Positions 1 through 8,575 of a stretch of 64,000 nucleotides of DNA are shown here, in pieces. Made by a program: the position numbers and the translations under genes. The DNA comes from Marinobacter nitratireducens (GTDB lineage: Bacteria > Pseudomonadota > Gammaproteobacteria > Pseudomonadales > Oleiphilaceae): positions 496,001 through 560,000 of the forward strand of contig NZ_ANIE01000003.1 in the NCBI RefSeq assembly GCF_000708045.1. The letters run 5' to 3'. Within the stretch, counting starts at the first letter, position 1. Each line of letters opens with the position of its first letter. The notes beneath the pieces were generated by a model. That model had not been told where the DNA came from. It did no database searches and worked only from the letters and a program-made list of their open reading frames with translations.

Positions 1-117
1 CATCGTTACGATTCTCCCAAATTCACCAAACTGGCCTTGTTATATCACAGGGGCGTGCCAGAATAGGCTTAAACATGGCAATTTTTCTTTTATCGCTGGT
101 AGTTTAGGGCAGTAGCA

Positions 118-1326
118 ATGACTTCGCGCACCGAGCGCATTCTTATTATTGATGCCGATGAAAAGGCTCGAACCGATCTGTCCCGATATCTGGAAGCCAG
201 GGGCTTCTACGTGACCGGCTACAGCGATCTTTCCGCCGCCAGAGCATTGTTTGACGATAACATTCCCGATGTCATCTTTGCAGACCTGCCACCGGCGGCC
301 ATTCGGGACCTCGATACCCGCCTGGAAGAGGCTGAGACCTTTACGCCGATCGTCGCCTGTTATTCCACCGAATCCAGTGCCGATGTCGTCAACGCACTCC
401 GGGCCGGGGCTGCAGATGTGGTTCTCAAACCCTGTAGTGACGATAAGGGAGCTCTCGATGATGTCATCGAGAAGTTGTTTGACCGGGTACGGGTGAATCG
501 TCTTAACCAGCTTTACCGCCAGGAACTGGAAGAAGCCAACAGGGACCTCAGGGACGGTATTTCGGAGCTGCGGGCGGACCAGAGAGCCGGACGCAAGGTT
601 CAGCTGCGGATGCTGCCAGACCGGGAGCAGGAATTCGCGGGGATACACGTTGACCACCTGATCAAACCGTCGCTCTATCTGAGTGGCGATTTCCTGGACT
701 ATTTCCCGATATCAAAGGACGAAGTGCTGGTTTACATCGCGGATGTATCCGGCCACGGCGCAAGCTCCGCGTTTGTGACAGTACTGCTCAAGAACCTGAC
801 CAACCGGCTGCAGCGCAATCTCAGGCGCGAATCCTCTGACGATATTCTTTATCCCGAACGGTTCCTCGAAAGAATCAATTCCGAATTACTCGACACCGGC
901 CTTGGCAAGCACGTGACGGTATTTGTTGGCATCATATCGATTGAGAAGCGCACGCTGCGCTACGCCGTCGGTGCCCATTTTCCGATGCCCATTTTGTCGT
1001 TCGAGGGCGGGGAAACGGCGTTTCTCGAGGGCAGTGGTCTTCCGGTTGGCCTCTTTGAACAACCTGAATGGGAAGTCTACGAAGTCGCCCTAGACAAGCC
1101 TTTCCGGCTAATTCTGTTCTCAGACGGTATCCTTGAGGTCATAAAGGCGAAAAGTCTCGATGAAAAGGAGGGCACACTACTTGAACTCGTATCCGGAGGT
1201 CGTCACACTATCGCATCTCTTAATGAAGCTCTGAATCTCGACGGGATCACAGAGTTACCTGACGATATCGCTATTGTATCGGTTACTGATACGATAAACG
1301 GAACAGACTTCACGTCGTCGAAATAG
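118..1326 (+). CDS. Response regulator with PP2C/SpoIIE-type phosphatase output
   Basis: 402 residues. Residues 1-125 form a receiver domain with the likely phospho-acceptor Asp56 and the conserved Lys104. Residues 130-165 are a charged, probably coiled-coil linker. Residues 180-395 form a PP2C-like phosphatase of the SpoIIE/RsbU kind, with metal-binding acidic motifs GDF near 190 and ADVSGHG near 208 and a late DDIAIV motif. Such proteins dephosphorylate a STAS anti-sigma-factor antagonist; the next gene encodes a STAS protein, which supports a partner-switch pair. The receiver acidic pocket reads IDADE rather than IDDDE, so it may be atypical. Unlike Pseudomonas HsbR it carries no HATPase kinase domain. 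The family call is firm; the pathway it feeds is inferred. Confidence 0.88.
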   Translation: MTSRTERILIIDADEKARTDLSRYLEARGFYVTGYSDLSAARALFDDNIPDVIFADLPPAAIRDLDTRLEEAETFTPIVACYSTESSADVVNALRAGAADVVLKPCSDDKGALDDVIEKLFDRVRVNRLNQLYRQELEEANRDLRDGISELRADQRAGRKVQLRMLPDREQEFAGIHVDHLIKPSLYLSGDFLDYFPISKDEVLVYIADVSGHGASSAFVTVLLKNLTNRLQRNLRRESSDDILYPERFLERINSELLDTGLGKHVTVFVGIISIEKRTLRYAVGAHFPMPILSFEGGETAFLEGSGLPVGLFEQPEWEVYEVALDKPFRLILFSDGILEVIKAKSLDEKEGTLLELVSGGRHTIASLNEALNLDGITELPDDIAIVSVTDTINGTDFTSSK

Positions 1327-1339
1327 TGGCAGTGTGAAC

Positions 1340-1831
1340 ATGGTTGGCTATAAAATCCTGCAAGCTGAGAAACAGGGCATCTATGTCCTGAAGTTTATTG
1401 GGGAAATCCGGCTGAACCTGTGTTCGACGCTGGACAACCTGGTTGAGTCCATCACCCAGGATCCCAACTTCAAGACCGTGGTCATCGATCTTACCGAGAC
1501 CGAGATCATCGACAGCACCACCCTCGGCTTGCTTGCCAAGATCGCCATGGCAGCCCAGAAACAGAGCCATTTCCTACCTACACTGATCTCCACGAACCCA
1601 GACATCACCCGCATCATTACCTCCATGGGCTTCGACAAGATATTCATCATTGTTCGTGAGCCAGCCTCCCGTATTGAAGAGCTTGAAGAAATTCCTGTGC
1701 TTAAAGCCAGTGAACAGCAGGTTCGTGACAAAGTACTGGACGCACATCGGGTTTTGATGGGGCTTAACAGCCGTAACCGGGAAGAATTCAAGAATCTGGT
1801 GCGTGCTCTGGAGTGCGAAGAAGCCGGCTGA
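1340..1831 (+). CDS. STAS-domain anti-sigma factor antagonist (HsbA/SpoIIAA-like)
   Basis: 163 residues from ATG 1340; a GTG at 1334 in the same frame is an alternative, and neither has a strong ribosome site. Residues 5-100 are a STAS domain. The phosphorylation loop reads IIDSTTLG, with Ser59 the expected phospho-site. The tail beyond residue 110 is longer than in SpoIIAA and is charged. It starts 13 bases after the receiver-PP2C phosphatase gene, so it is the obvious substrate of that enzyme. In pseudomonads the comparable protein HsbA switches between an anti-sigma factor and a diguanylate cyclase; whether that applies here is inference, because no anti-sigma or kinase partner lies in the window. 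Confidence 0.85.
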   Translation: MVGYKILQAEKQGIYVLKFIGEIRLNLCSTLDNLVESITQDPNFKTVVIDLTETEIIDSTTLGLLAKIAMAAQKQSHFLPTLISTNPDITRIITSMGFDKIFIIVREPASRIEELEEIPVLKASEQQVRDKVLDAHRVLMGLNSRNREEFKNLVRALECEEAG

Positions 1832-1900
1832 TTCCGCCGCCTTCGCCATGCCCCCGGAGCGTTCCGGATTCCCCGACCAGACAGACATAACGGGACAACT

Positions 1901-2968
1901 ATGCCTGAAAATACAGCGTCTCAGGATAAAGAGACTCAGGAGCGGGTACACGACGTCACGGTACTTGGCGGTGGCAGTTTCGGAACTGCCATGGCAAAAG
2001 TACTGGGAGAAAATGGTCATCGTGTTCACTTCTGGATGCGTGACGAAGCACAGGTGAACGAAGTCCGGGATACCCGGATAAACAGCCGGTATATGCCAGG
2101 CATCAAGCTCGAAGGTGATATCCAGCCAACGTCAGACTTTGAAGACGCCATCGGAAAATCAGAAATCGTATTTGTTGCCATACCCAGCAAGGCATTCCGC
2201 GCGGTGATCCGTCAGCACAGCGATCAGTTCCGGGAGGGACAGATTGTTATCAGCCTGACCAAGGGGATTGAAGAGCATGGCTTCAAGCTGATGAGCGAGA
2301 TCCTGCAGGAAGAGATACCACGGTGCCAGATTGGCGTGCTGAGTGGCCCGAACCTGGCGGCCGAGATCGTGAACCGGGATCTCACCGCGACGGTTATTGC
2401 GGCAAAAGACCCCGATGTAAGGCGTGCCGTACAAGACCTGCTGGGCTGCGAGTACTTCAGGGTATACGCCAACGTTGATATATACGGCGTTGAGCTCGCC
2501 GGGGCATTGAAAAACATCTATGCCATTGTTGCCGGCATGGCATCAGCGCTGGACATGGGTGAAAACGCCAAGGCGATGCTGATTACCCGGGGGCTGGCGG
2601 AAATGAGCCGGTTTGCGGTCAGCCTGGGCGCCAACCCGATGACCTTCATGGGTTTGGCGGGCGTCGGTGACCTTATCGCAACGTGCACCTCTTCCAAAAG
2701 CCGTAACTTCCGGGTCGGATATGCGGTCGGCAAGGGCAAGCAGCTTGATGATGCGGTGGCAGAACTCGGGCAGGTTGCCGAGGGTATCTACACCCTCAAG
2801 CTGGTTAAGGAAAAGTCCGAGGCCATCGGTATTTACATGCCTTTGGTACGCGGGTTGTACGAAATCCTCTACGGCTCCGCGTCCATCAACGCGGTCATCA
2901 ACAGTCTGATGATGGCGGTTCAGAATTCCGACGTGGAATTCATACTCCCTCGAACCATCACGCAATAA
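1901..2968 (+). CDS. gpsA: Glycerol-3-phosphate dehydrogenase [NAD(P)+]
   Basis: 355 residues, cytosolic. It reduces dihydroxyacetone phosphate to sn-glycerol 3-phosphate, the backbone for phospholipids. The N-terminal Rossmann fold carries the dinucleotide motif GGGSFG at residues 23-28. A second conserved stretch, SLTKGIE, and the catalytic-lysine region GALKNIYAIVAG near 205 follow, then the substrate-binding segment GLAGVGDLIATCTS. The length is slightly above the usual 330-340 because of a polar N-terminal extension of about 16 residues before the fold. A GGGA sequence lies just upstream of the ATG. It is probably co-transcribed with sixA downstream (20-base gap). Confidence 0.96.
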   Translation: MPENTASQDKETQERVHDVTVLGGGSFGTAMAKVLGENGHRVHFWMRDEAQVNEVRDTRINSRYMPGIKLEGDIQPTSDFEDAIGKSEIVFVAIPSKAFRAVIRQHSDQFREGQIVISLTKGIEEHGFKLMSEILQEEIPRCQIGVLSGPNLAAEIVNRDLTATVIAAKDPDVRRAVQDLLGCEYFRVYANVDIYGVELAGALKNIYAIVAGMASALDMGENAKAMLITRGLAEMSRFAVSLGANPMTFMGLAGVGDLIATCTSSKSRNFRVGYAVGKGKQLDDAVAELGQVAEGIYTLKLVKEKSEAIGIYMPLVRGLYEILYGSASINAVINSLMMAVQNSDVEFILPRTITQ

Positions 2969-2988
2969 CGACCCCGGGGAGGTTGCCA

Positions 2989-3438
2989 GTGCATCTGATC
3001 ATAATGCGTCACGGTGAAGCCGGCTGGCATACCCTTGACCAGGAGCGGGAACTGACTGAGGTAGGGCGGGCTCATACCGCGCAAACGGCGGCCAGGATTG
3101 CCGAGTCCCCCTGGCGCCCGGAAGTAATCTGGACGAGCCCGTATACCCGGGCTCGTCAGACCACAGGGATTGTGTCTGAAATACTGAATTGCCCCGTTGA
3201 AGAGAAGTCTTTCATCACGCCGGATGATGACCCCGGTGTGTGTCTGGATGCGCTGCTGGACAATCAGTCCACGCCGCTGATGATCATCTCCCATATGCCG
3301 CTTGTGGGCAGCTTGTCCACGTTGCTGGTGGATAGCCATCGCCGCGGCATACCGTTCATGACATCCCAGGCGGTGTTGCTGGAAATGCCGGTGGTCGGGC
3401 CGGGCTGTGCGGACTTGAAAGCGCAGTTTTTGCCCTGA
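2989..3438 (+). CDS. sixA: Phosphohistidine phosphatase SixA
   Basis: 149 residues. This histidine-phosphatase (phosphoglycerate-mutase-like) enzyme removes phosphate from phosphohistidine; E. coli SixA acts on the nitrogen phosphotransferase protein NPr. The catalytic RHGE motif sits at residues 7-10, the second conserved arginine is in TSPYTRARQT, and the second catalytic histidine is in IISHMPLVG. The GTG start at 2989 is chosen because the GGGGAGG ribosome site at 2976-2982 is six bases upstream; an in-frame TTG at 2983 directly abuts that site and is unlikely. It follows gpsA closely and probably shares its transcript. Confidence 0.9.
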   Translation: MHLIIMRHGEAGWHTLDQERELTEVGRAHTAQTAARIAESPWRPEVIWTSPYTRARQTTGIVSEILNCPVEEKSFITPDDDPGVCLDALLDNQSTPLMIISHMPLVGSLSTLLVDSHRRGIPFMTSQAVLLEMPVVGPGCADLKAQFLP

Positions 3439-3480
3439 TCTGCATAGCAATGCCCCGTGTAGAATTTTTGAGAGTCAACG

Positions 3481-4377
3481 ATGTACAGTTTTCCAATTGA
3501 GTATGTGGAGCCGGTGTTCCGGCCGCCCAGCGAGGCCAAATCGCTGATCCTGCCGGTCACCAATGGGTGTTCGTGGAACAAATGCACCTTTTGCGAAATG
3601 TACACCCAACCCCAGAAAAAGTTCCGGGCCAGAAAGCCCGAGGATATTCGTGCCGATATCGACAAGGCTGCGCGAAGCCTTGGTGGTGTGAGAAGAGTGT
3701 TTCTCGCCGATGGTGACGCCATGGTGTTGCCTACGCGCCGTCTGCTGGAGATTCTGGCTGACCTCAAGGCCGCATTCCCGGATCTCCAGCGGGTGTCCAG
3801 TTATTGCCTGCCCAGAAATCTGGCGAAGAAGACGGTCGAGGAGCTCGCTCAGCTTCGGGAGGCGGGGCTGCAGATTCTGTATGTCGGGATGGAGTCAGGT
3901 GACGATGAGATCCTGGCTCGCGTCAATAAAGGTGAGACCTGGGAATCCACACGATCCGCACTACTCAAAATCAAAGAGGCCGGCCTGACGAGCTCGGTGA
4001 TGGTGCTGAACGGGCTTGGCGGTGAATCGCTGTCACGGCAGCACGCCATCAACACGGCGACACTCTGCAATGAGACTCAGCCGGACTACCTGTCCACGCT
4101 GGTGGTCAGCTTTCCGCAGGGAGAGGAGCGTTTCCGGGAAGGGTTTGGTGATGATTTTGTGCCGCTGTCCCAGGAAGGCCTGTTTGAGGAGATCCGCCTG
4201 TTCCTCGAACATCTTGAGCTGGATCGGACTATTTTTCGTAGCGACCATGCCTCCAACTACCTGGTGCTGAAAGGCACGCTCGGAAGAGACAAACAGAAGA
4301 TGCTTGATCAGGTGAACCTCGCCATCACCAGCCCCGGGGCGGTGCCATTGCGTGCCGAGTGGATGCGGGGCCTTTAA
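3481..4377 (+). CDS. Radical SAM protein of unknown substrate
   Basis: 298 residues. Residues 20-200 look like a radical SAM half-barrel. The iron-sulfur cysteines are Cys30, Cys35 and Cys38, giving CX4CX2C rather than the classical CX3CX2C. A glycine-rich SAM-contact stretch (FLADGDAM) follows near residue 75, then the VGMESGDDEIL and MVLNGLGGES segments typical of the B12-independent YgiQ/COG1032-like group. No cobalamin, TRAM or auxiliary-cluster domain is visible. It lies 42 bases after sixA, with GAGAG before the ATG. The superfamily is certain; the substrate cannot be told from the sequence. Confidence 0.88.
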   Translation: MYSFPIEYVEPVFRPPSEAKSLILPVTNGCSWNKCTFCEMYTQPQKKFRARKPEDIRADIDKAARSLGGVRRVFLADGDAMVLPTRRLLEILADLKAAFPDLQRVSSYCLPRNLAKKTVEELAQLREAGLQILYVGMESGDDEILARVNKGETWESTRSALLKIKEAGLTSSVMVLNGLGGESLSRQHAINTATLCNETQPDYLSTLVVSFPQGEERFREGFGDDFVPLSQEGLFEEIRLFLEHLELDRTIFRSDHASNYLVLKGTLGRDKQKMLDQVNLAITSPGAVPLRAEWMRGL

Positions 4378-4399
4378 TCATGTTGAGCGGACCATCTCT

Positions 4400-4969
4400 A
4401 TGACTCAGGATCCGGAAAAGCTTGCCTCCCAGTTGGAGAGCACCCGCCAGGCCAAAGGCCTGCCACCACTGGATAAATGGCATCCCGAATTATCGGGTGA
4501 CATGGATCTGATTATCACTCGTGACGGCAAATGGCTGTTCAAAGGCAGCCCCATCGCCCGGGAAGAAATCGTTCGCCTGTTTTCCACCATTCTGAGGCGG
4601 GAAGACGATGGCGAGTACTATCTCGTAACGCCTGTTGAGAAATGGCGAATCCGGGTTGAAGACGCGCCGTTGCTCGCTCACACCCTGGAGGTGGCTGAGC
4701 CGGGACAGGGCACCCAGGTCGTCAGCGTAACCACCAATGTTGGAGAGACCCTTGAGGTTGGCGCCGAGCACCCGCTTGTCATCAGCACCTATCCCGATTC
4801 GGACGAGCCTCGACCGGTTGTCTATGTCCGTCATGGCGTGGAAGCCAGACTCGTTACCACCGCCTTTTACGATCTCGTGGAGCACGCCATCGAACGGGAA
4901 GATGATGGAAAGGTTGAAGTGGGCGTTGTGAGTCACGGAATTTTCTACAAAATCGGCGATGCCGGTTGA
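4400..4969 (+). CDS. DUF1285 domain-containing protein
   Basis: 189 residues from ATG 4400; an upstream in-frame ATG at 4352 lies inside the end of the radical SAM gene and is less likely. The whole protein matches the DUF1285 pattern: an N-terminal WHPELSGDMDLIITRDGKW segment followed by PIAREEIVRLFSTILRRE and a beta-rich C-terminal half. It is soluble, with no signal peptide or membrane segment. The family is widespread in proteobacteria and its function is not established. It sits between the radical SAM gene and slyD, with a 23-base gap to the former, so co-transcription with gpsA-sixA is possible. Confidence 0.85.
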   Translation: MTQDPEKLASQLESTRQAKGLPPLDKWHPELSGDMDLIITRDGKWLFKGSPIAREEIVRLFSTILRREDDGEYYLVTPVEKWRIRVEDAPLLAHTLEVAEPGQGTQVVSVTTNVGETLEVGAEHPLVISTYPDSDEPRPVVYVRHGVEARLVTTAFYDLVEHAIEREDDGKVEVGVVSHGIFYKIGDAG

Positions 4970-5170
4970 AAAACAACGGTACGCCCCCAAAACTCACGGT
5001 AGAAAGCACGCTCCTACACTTGTTAAACTGTGCTTTCAGACTTGTTATCGAGCCTGGCTCTCTAACGAGGCCCGGTGGTCGTTAGTCCCTCTGTGCAGTC
5101 TGGCTGTTCATGATCACTTTCGATTACCTAATTTAAATCAAACAGTCATTGCTACACGCAAGGAGAACAC
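4970..5170 (+). promoter_or_regulatory. Intergenic leader upstream of slyD with a direct and an inverted repeat
   Basis: 201 bases without a gene. ACTTGTTA occurs twice, at 5018-5025 and 5040-5047, exactly 22 bases apart (two helical turns). The arms GAAAGCAC (5002-5009) and GTGCTTTC (5032-5039) form an 8-bp inverted repeat. A strong ribosome site AAGGAG precedes the slyD ATG. The promoter is presumed to lie here, but no convincing -35/-10 pair could be chosen by eye. Confidence 0.35.
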
Positions 5171-5632
5171 ATGGCCCAACCTCGTGTTGTTACCATCCAC
5201 TACACGCTCACTAACGACCAGGGTGAAGAACTCGATTCCTCCCGCGTAGAAGGCCGTGAGCCTCTGACTTACCTGGAAGGTGCACAGAACATTATCGGTG
5301 GTCTGGAAAGCGCTCTGAACGAGAAGAACTCTGGCGATCAGGTGAAGGTATCTGTTGAGCCTGCCGAGGGCTACGGCGAGAAAAACGAAGAGCTGATCCA
5401 GCCGGTTCCTCGCTCCGCGTTTGAAGGCGTAGACACCATCGAGCCGGGCATGCAGTTCCAGGCTCAGACTCCGGGCGGCCCCCAGATCGTTCGCGTTGTT
5501 GAAGTCAGTGACGAGACCGTCACCATCGACGCAAACCATCCGCTGGCCGGTGAAACTCTGCACTTCGACGTTGAAGTGGTAGAGACCCGCGAAGCAACTG
5601 ACGAAGAGCAAGAGCACGGTCACGTGCACTAA
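5171..5632 (+). CDS. slyD: FKBP-type peptidyl-prolyl isomerase, SlyD-like
   Basis: 153 residues, cytosolic. It catalyses proline cis-trans isomerisation and acts as a folding chaperone. The FKBP core is split by the insert-in-flap domain (about residues 70-125, starting near EGYGEKNEELIQPVP), which is the SlyD hallmark. The C-terminal tail is short and ends EHGHVH, with only two histidines, so the nickel-storage function of E. coli SlyD is probably weak or absent. It is preceded by a strong ribosome site and followed by a clear intrinsic terminator, so it is likely transcribed on its own. Confidence 0.93.
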   Translation: MAQPRVVTIHYTLTNDQGEELDSSRVEGREPLTYLEGAQNIIGGLESALNEKNSGDQVKVSVEPAEGYGEKNEELIQPVPRSAFEGVDTIEPGMQFQAQTPGGPQIVRVVEVSDETVTIDANHPLAGETLHFDVEVVETREATDEEQEHGHVH

Positions 5633-5648
5633 GCTTTTTGGCAGTATC

Positions 5649-5677
5649 AAAAACGGCTCCTCGTGAGCCGTTTTTTT
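5649..5677 (+). terminator. Intrinsic terminator of slyD
   Basis: Perfect 11-bp stem AAAAACGGCTC / GAGCCGTTTTT (5649-5659 and 5665-5675) with a 5-base loop and a continuing T run to 5677, starting 16 bases after the slyD stop codon. Confidence 0.9.
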
Positions 5678-5708
5678 ATGCCTGTATGAAAATTGGCAGA
5701 CCCAAATA

Positions 5709-5737
5709 AAAAAACGGCCCCAATTGGGACCGTTTTT
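5709..5737 (-). terminator. Intrinsic terminator of the ETF-QO gene
   Basis: Inverted repeat built on CGGCCCC / GGGACCG flanked by A and T runs. Read leftward it ends in a run of T, 16-45 bases after the stop of the leftward ETF-QO gene. With the neighbouring slyD terminator it forms a back-to-back terminator pair between convergent genes. Confidence 0.82.
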
Positions 5738-5752
5738 CTCGGAGCGCCGAAC

Positions 5753-7405
5753 TTACATGTTCGGGTAGTTCGGGCCGCCGCCGCCTTCCGGTGTCACCCA
5801 GGTGATGTTTTGTGCAGGATCCTTGATGTCACAGGTCTTGCAGTGAACACAGTTCTGGGCGTTGATCTGGAACTTATTACCGCTTCCGTCGTCAGCTTCG
5901 ACAACCTCATAGACACCAGCAGGGCAGTAGCGCTGCGCCGGCTCGTCATATTTCGGTAAATTTTCCTTCAGCGGGATGTCCGGATCAGTCAGCTTCAGGT
6001 GAATCGGCTGATCTTCCTCATGGTTGGTGTTGGAGATAAACACCGAGGACAGGCGATCGAAGGTCAGTGTGTTATCCGGCTTCGGATAGCTGATCTTCTT
6101 GCAGTCGGACGCCGGCTTCATGGTGGCGTAGTCCGGAGTGGTATCGTGGAAGGTAATCGGCAGGCTGCCGCGCAGAATGTTCTGCTCGAAGAACGCAACC
6201 GCACCACCAACGATGTTACCGAACTTGTGCATGGCCGGGCCAAAGTTACGCTCGGCGTAGAGTTCTTTGTACAGCCAGCTGTCTTCAAAGCGCTTCTGGA
6301 AGCTGGTGATTTCTTCACCGGACTTGCCTTCCTTCAGGGCTTCAAAGACGGCTTCGGCACCCAGCAGGCCAGACTTCATGGCGGTGTGGGATCCCTTGAT
6401 CTTGGAGCTGTTCAGGGTTCCTGCGTCACAGCCAAGCAGCAGGCCGCCCGGGAAGCTCATCTTGGGCAGAGCGTTGTAACCGCCTTTTGCGATGGCACGT
6501 GCGCCGTAAGCTACGCGCTTGCCGCCTTCCAGATATTTTTTCACTTCCGGATGGTGCTTCAGGCGCTGAAATTCCTCGAACGGGCTAACGTGCGGGTTGC
6601 TGTAGGACAGGTCAGTGATGAGGCCGACATAGACCTGGCCATTTTCCAGGTGATACAGGAAGGAACCGCCGGTGGAACCGGACTCGTTCAGCGGCCAGCC
6701 GGTGGTGTGAACAACCAGGCCTGGCTCGTGTTTGGCCGGGTCGATATCCCACAGTTCTTTGATACCGATGCCGTAATGCTGCGGGTCCTTGCCTTCGTCC
6801 AGCTTGTAGTCGGCGATCAGGCGCTTGCCCAGGTGACCCCGGCAGCCTTCGGTAAACAGGGTGTACTTGGCACGGAGTTCCATACCCGGCATGTAACCGT
6901 CTTTCTCGGAACCGTCACGGGCAACGCCCATGTCACCGGTGATGATGCCTTTAACCTGACCATCTTCAACAATGGTCTCGGCGGCAGCGAAGCCCGGATA
7001 AACTTCCACGCCCAGTTGCTCGGCCTGCTCGGCGAGCCAGCGGCACAGGTTGCCGAGGCTGATAATGTAGTTGCCGTGGTTGTGCATGTTCTTGGGCACA
7101 AAGGCATTCGGAATCTTGGTGGCGTTTTCCTGGTTCTTAAGCAGGAAAATGTCGTCACGGGTGACCGGTGTATTCAGCGGTGCACCTTTTTCTTTCCAGT
7201 CCGGGAAAAGCTCGTTGAGGGCAGTGGGCTCAAATACGGTACCGGCGAGGATGTGCGCGCCGATTTCCGAGCCTTTCTCCACTACACAAACGGTGAGTTC
7301 TTCGCCAGCTTCCTGCGCCAACTGCATGACACGGCAAGCTGCTGACAGGCCCGCAGGGCCGCCGCCGACGATCAGAACATCAAATTCCATCGATTCGCGT
7401 TCCAC
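5753..7405 (-). CDS. etfD: Electron transfer flavoprotein-ubiquinone oxidoreductase
   Basis: 550 residues. It passes electrons from reduced ETF to ubiquinone at the inner membrane, linking acyl-CoA oxidation to respiration. An FAD-binding GGGPAG motif lies at residues 14-19. The C-terminal ferredoxin-like domain carries the 4Fe-4S cysteines (YCPAGVYE, then NCVHCKTC). The GTG start at 7405 is preferred because GAGGAG lies six bases upstream and the protein then begins as in relatives; a longer frame to 7462 adds an unmatched extension. It faces etfB across a 420-base region with a PsrA-like palindrome, suggesting joint control of all three ETF genes. Confidence 0.96.
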   Translation of the reverse strand: MERESMEFDVLIVGGGPAGLSAACRVMQLAQEAGEELTVCVVEKGSEIGAHILAGTVFEPTALNELFPDWKEKGAPLNTPVTRDDIFLLKNQENATKIPNAFVPKNMHNHGNYIISLGNLCRWLAEQAEQLGVEVYPGFAAAETIVEDGQVKGIITGDMGVARDGSEKDGYMPGMELRAKYTLFTEGCRGHLGKRLIADYKLDEGKDPQHYGIGIKELWDIDPAKHEPGLVVHTTGWPLNESGSTGGSFLYHLENGQVYVGLITDLSYSNPHVSPFEEFQRLKHHPEVKKYLEGGKRVAYGARAIAKGGYNALPKMSFPGGLLLGCDAGTLNSSKIKGSHTAMKSGLLGAEAVFEALKEGKSGEEITSFQKRFEDSWLYKELYAERNFGPAMHKFGNIVGGAVAFFEQNILRGSLPITFHDTTPDYATMKPASDCKKISYPKPDNTLTFDRLSSVFISNTNHEEDQPIHLKLTDPDIPLKENLPKYDEPAQRYCPAGVYEVVEADDGSGNKFQINAQNCVHCKTCDIKDPAQNITWVTPEGGGGPNYPNM

Positions 7406-7825
7406 GTTGGTCTCCTCAAACATCTTTCTAATGGGTATTTTCAGCCCGGAGGCACTTGTCACTGGGTCGTCATCATACCTGTAAAAATACCTACAGACGA
7501 CCGCAAGAAGCCGATAACTCCGACTTTTATACTCAGGAAGGATACCGTATTTAATGTATCAAACAAACGTTTGTTTGAAATTTGGATTATCCTTTGGCAT
7601 TGTACGTGTACACCGAAACATCGTGTGTTTTGAGTCGAAATCTAGTATCGTCTCACCGCCAATTTCAGTCAACACATGAAATTGGCCAGAAAAGCAGTTC
7701 TGGCGCGTCGCTTGAGGCTATTGATTCTGCTGACCGTTGCCTCCATCATTAGTGCGCACTGAATTTCGGCAGGCTCTGCGCGAGATCTGCAAGTCATAAA
7801 CCCATCGTAGAAGAACGAGGAATCT
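7406..7825. promoter_or_regulatory. Divergent control region between etfD and etfBA
   Basis: The only gap above 300 bases in the window. It contains a perfect 20-bp palindrome at 7559-7578 (listed separately) and must hold the promoters of both the leftward ETF-QO gene and the rightward etfB. The stretch 7640-7825 shows no further strong structure by eye. GAGGAA just before 7826 is the etfB ribosome site. No convincing small gene is visible here; a long antisense frame running in from etfB is a shadow. Confidence 0.7.
7559..7578. promoter_or_regulatory. Perfect 20-bp palindrome, probable PsrA-type operator
   Basis: TCAAACAAACGTTTGTTTGA reads the same on both strands. PsrA, a TetR-family fatty-acid-responsive repressor, binds CAAAC/GTTTG-type palindromes in gammaproteobacteria and is known to control ETF genes there. 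Position between the divergent etfD and etfBA genes fits. No PsrA gene is visible in the window, so the regulator's identity is inferred. Confidence 0.7.
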
Positions 7826-8575
7826 ATGAAGGTTCTGGTCGCTGTAAAACGAGTAATCGACTACAACGTGAAGGTGCGCGTCAAGCCGGACAACACCGGC
7901 GTTGATCTCGCCAACGTCAAGATGGCAATGAACCCTTTCTGTGAAATCGCGGTTGAAGAAGCGGTTCGCCTGAAAGAAAAGGGTGTTGCCAGTGAAATCG
8001 TGGTGGTTTCCATTGGTCCCAAGGCTGCTCAAGAGCAGATCCGTACCGCTCTGGCTCTGGGTGCTGACCGTGGTATCCACGTCGAGACAGACGAAGAGGT
8101 TCAGTCTCTCGAAGCGGCCAAGCTGCTGAAGTCTGTTGTCGAGAAAGAAGAGCCGAAGCTGGTTATTCTCGGCAAGCAGTCTATCGACTCTGACAACAAC
8201 CAAACCGGCCAGATGCTGGCTGCGCTGTCCGGCATGGGTCAGGGCACATTCGCTTCCGAAGTGGTTGTTGAAGGCGACAAGGTTAATGTAACCCGTGAGG
8301 TTGATGGCGGTCTGATGACTGTAGCTCTGAACCTCCCGGCTGTGGTCACCACTGACCTGCGTCTGAACGAGCCGCGTTACGCTTCTCTGCCGAACATCAT
8401 GAAGGCCAAGAAGAAGCCGCTCGACACGACCACCCCGGCTGATCTGGGTGTCGATATTGCTGCACGTCTGTCCACCCTGAAAGTGGAAGCTCCGGCTGCC
8501 CGTCAGGCAGGTGTGAAGGTAGCGGACGTTGCTGAGCTGGTCGATAAACTGAAGAACGAAGCGAAGGTGATCTAA
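7826..8575 (+). CDS. etfB: Electron transfer flavoprotein beta subunit
   Basis: 249 residues, cytosolic. It pairs with EtfA to accept electrons from acyl-CoA and related dehydrogenases. The start [22 protein letters not shown] and the internal [22 protein letters not shown] segment are characteristic; the latter is the dehydrogenase recognition loop and methyl-lysine region seen in mitochondrial ETF-beta. Ribosome site GAGGAA is well placed. The stop codon directly abuts the etfA start, so the two are translated together. Confidence 0.97.
   Translation: MKVLVAVKRVIDYNVKVRVKPDNTGVDLANVKMAMNPFCEIAVEEAVRLKEKGVASEIVVVSIGPKAAQEQIRTALALGADRGIHVETDEEVQSLEAAKLLKSVVEKEEPKLVILGKQSIDSDNNQTGQMLAALSGMGQGTFASEVVVEGDKVNVTREVDGGLMTVALNLPAVVTTDLRLNEPRYASLPNIMKAKKKPLDTTTPADLGVDIAARLSTLKVEAPAARQAGVKVADVAELVDKLKNEAKVI

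Noticed and set aside
5999..7345. 448-codon open frame antisense to ETF-QO
   Set aside because: It lies wholly inside a clear gene with family motifs on the other strand; it is a shadow frame.
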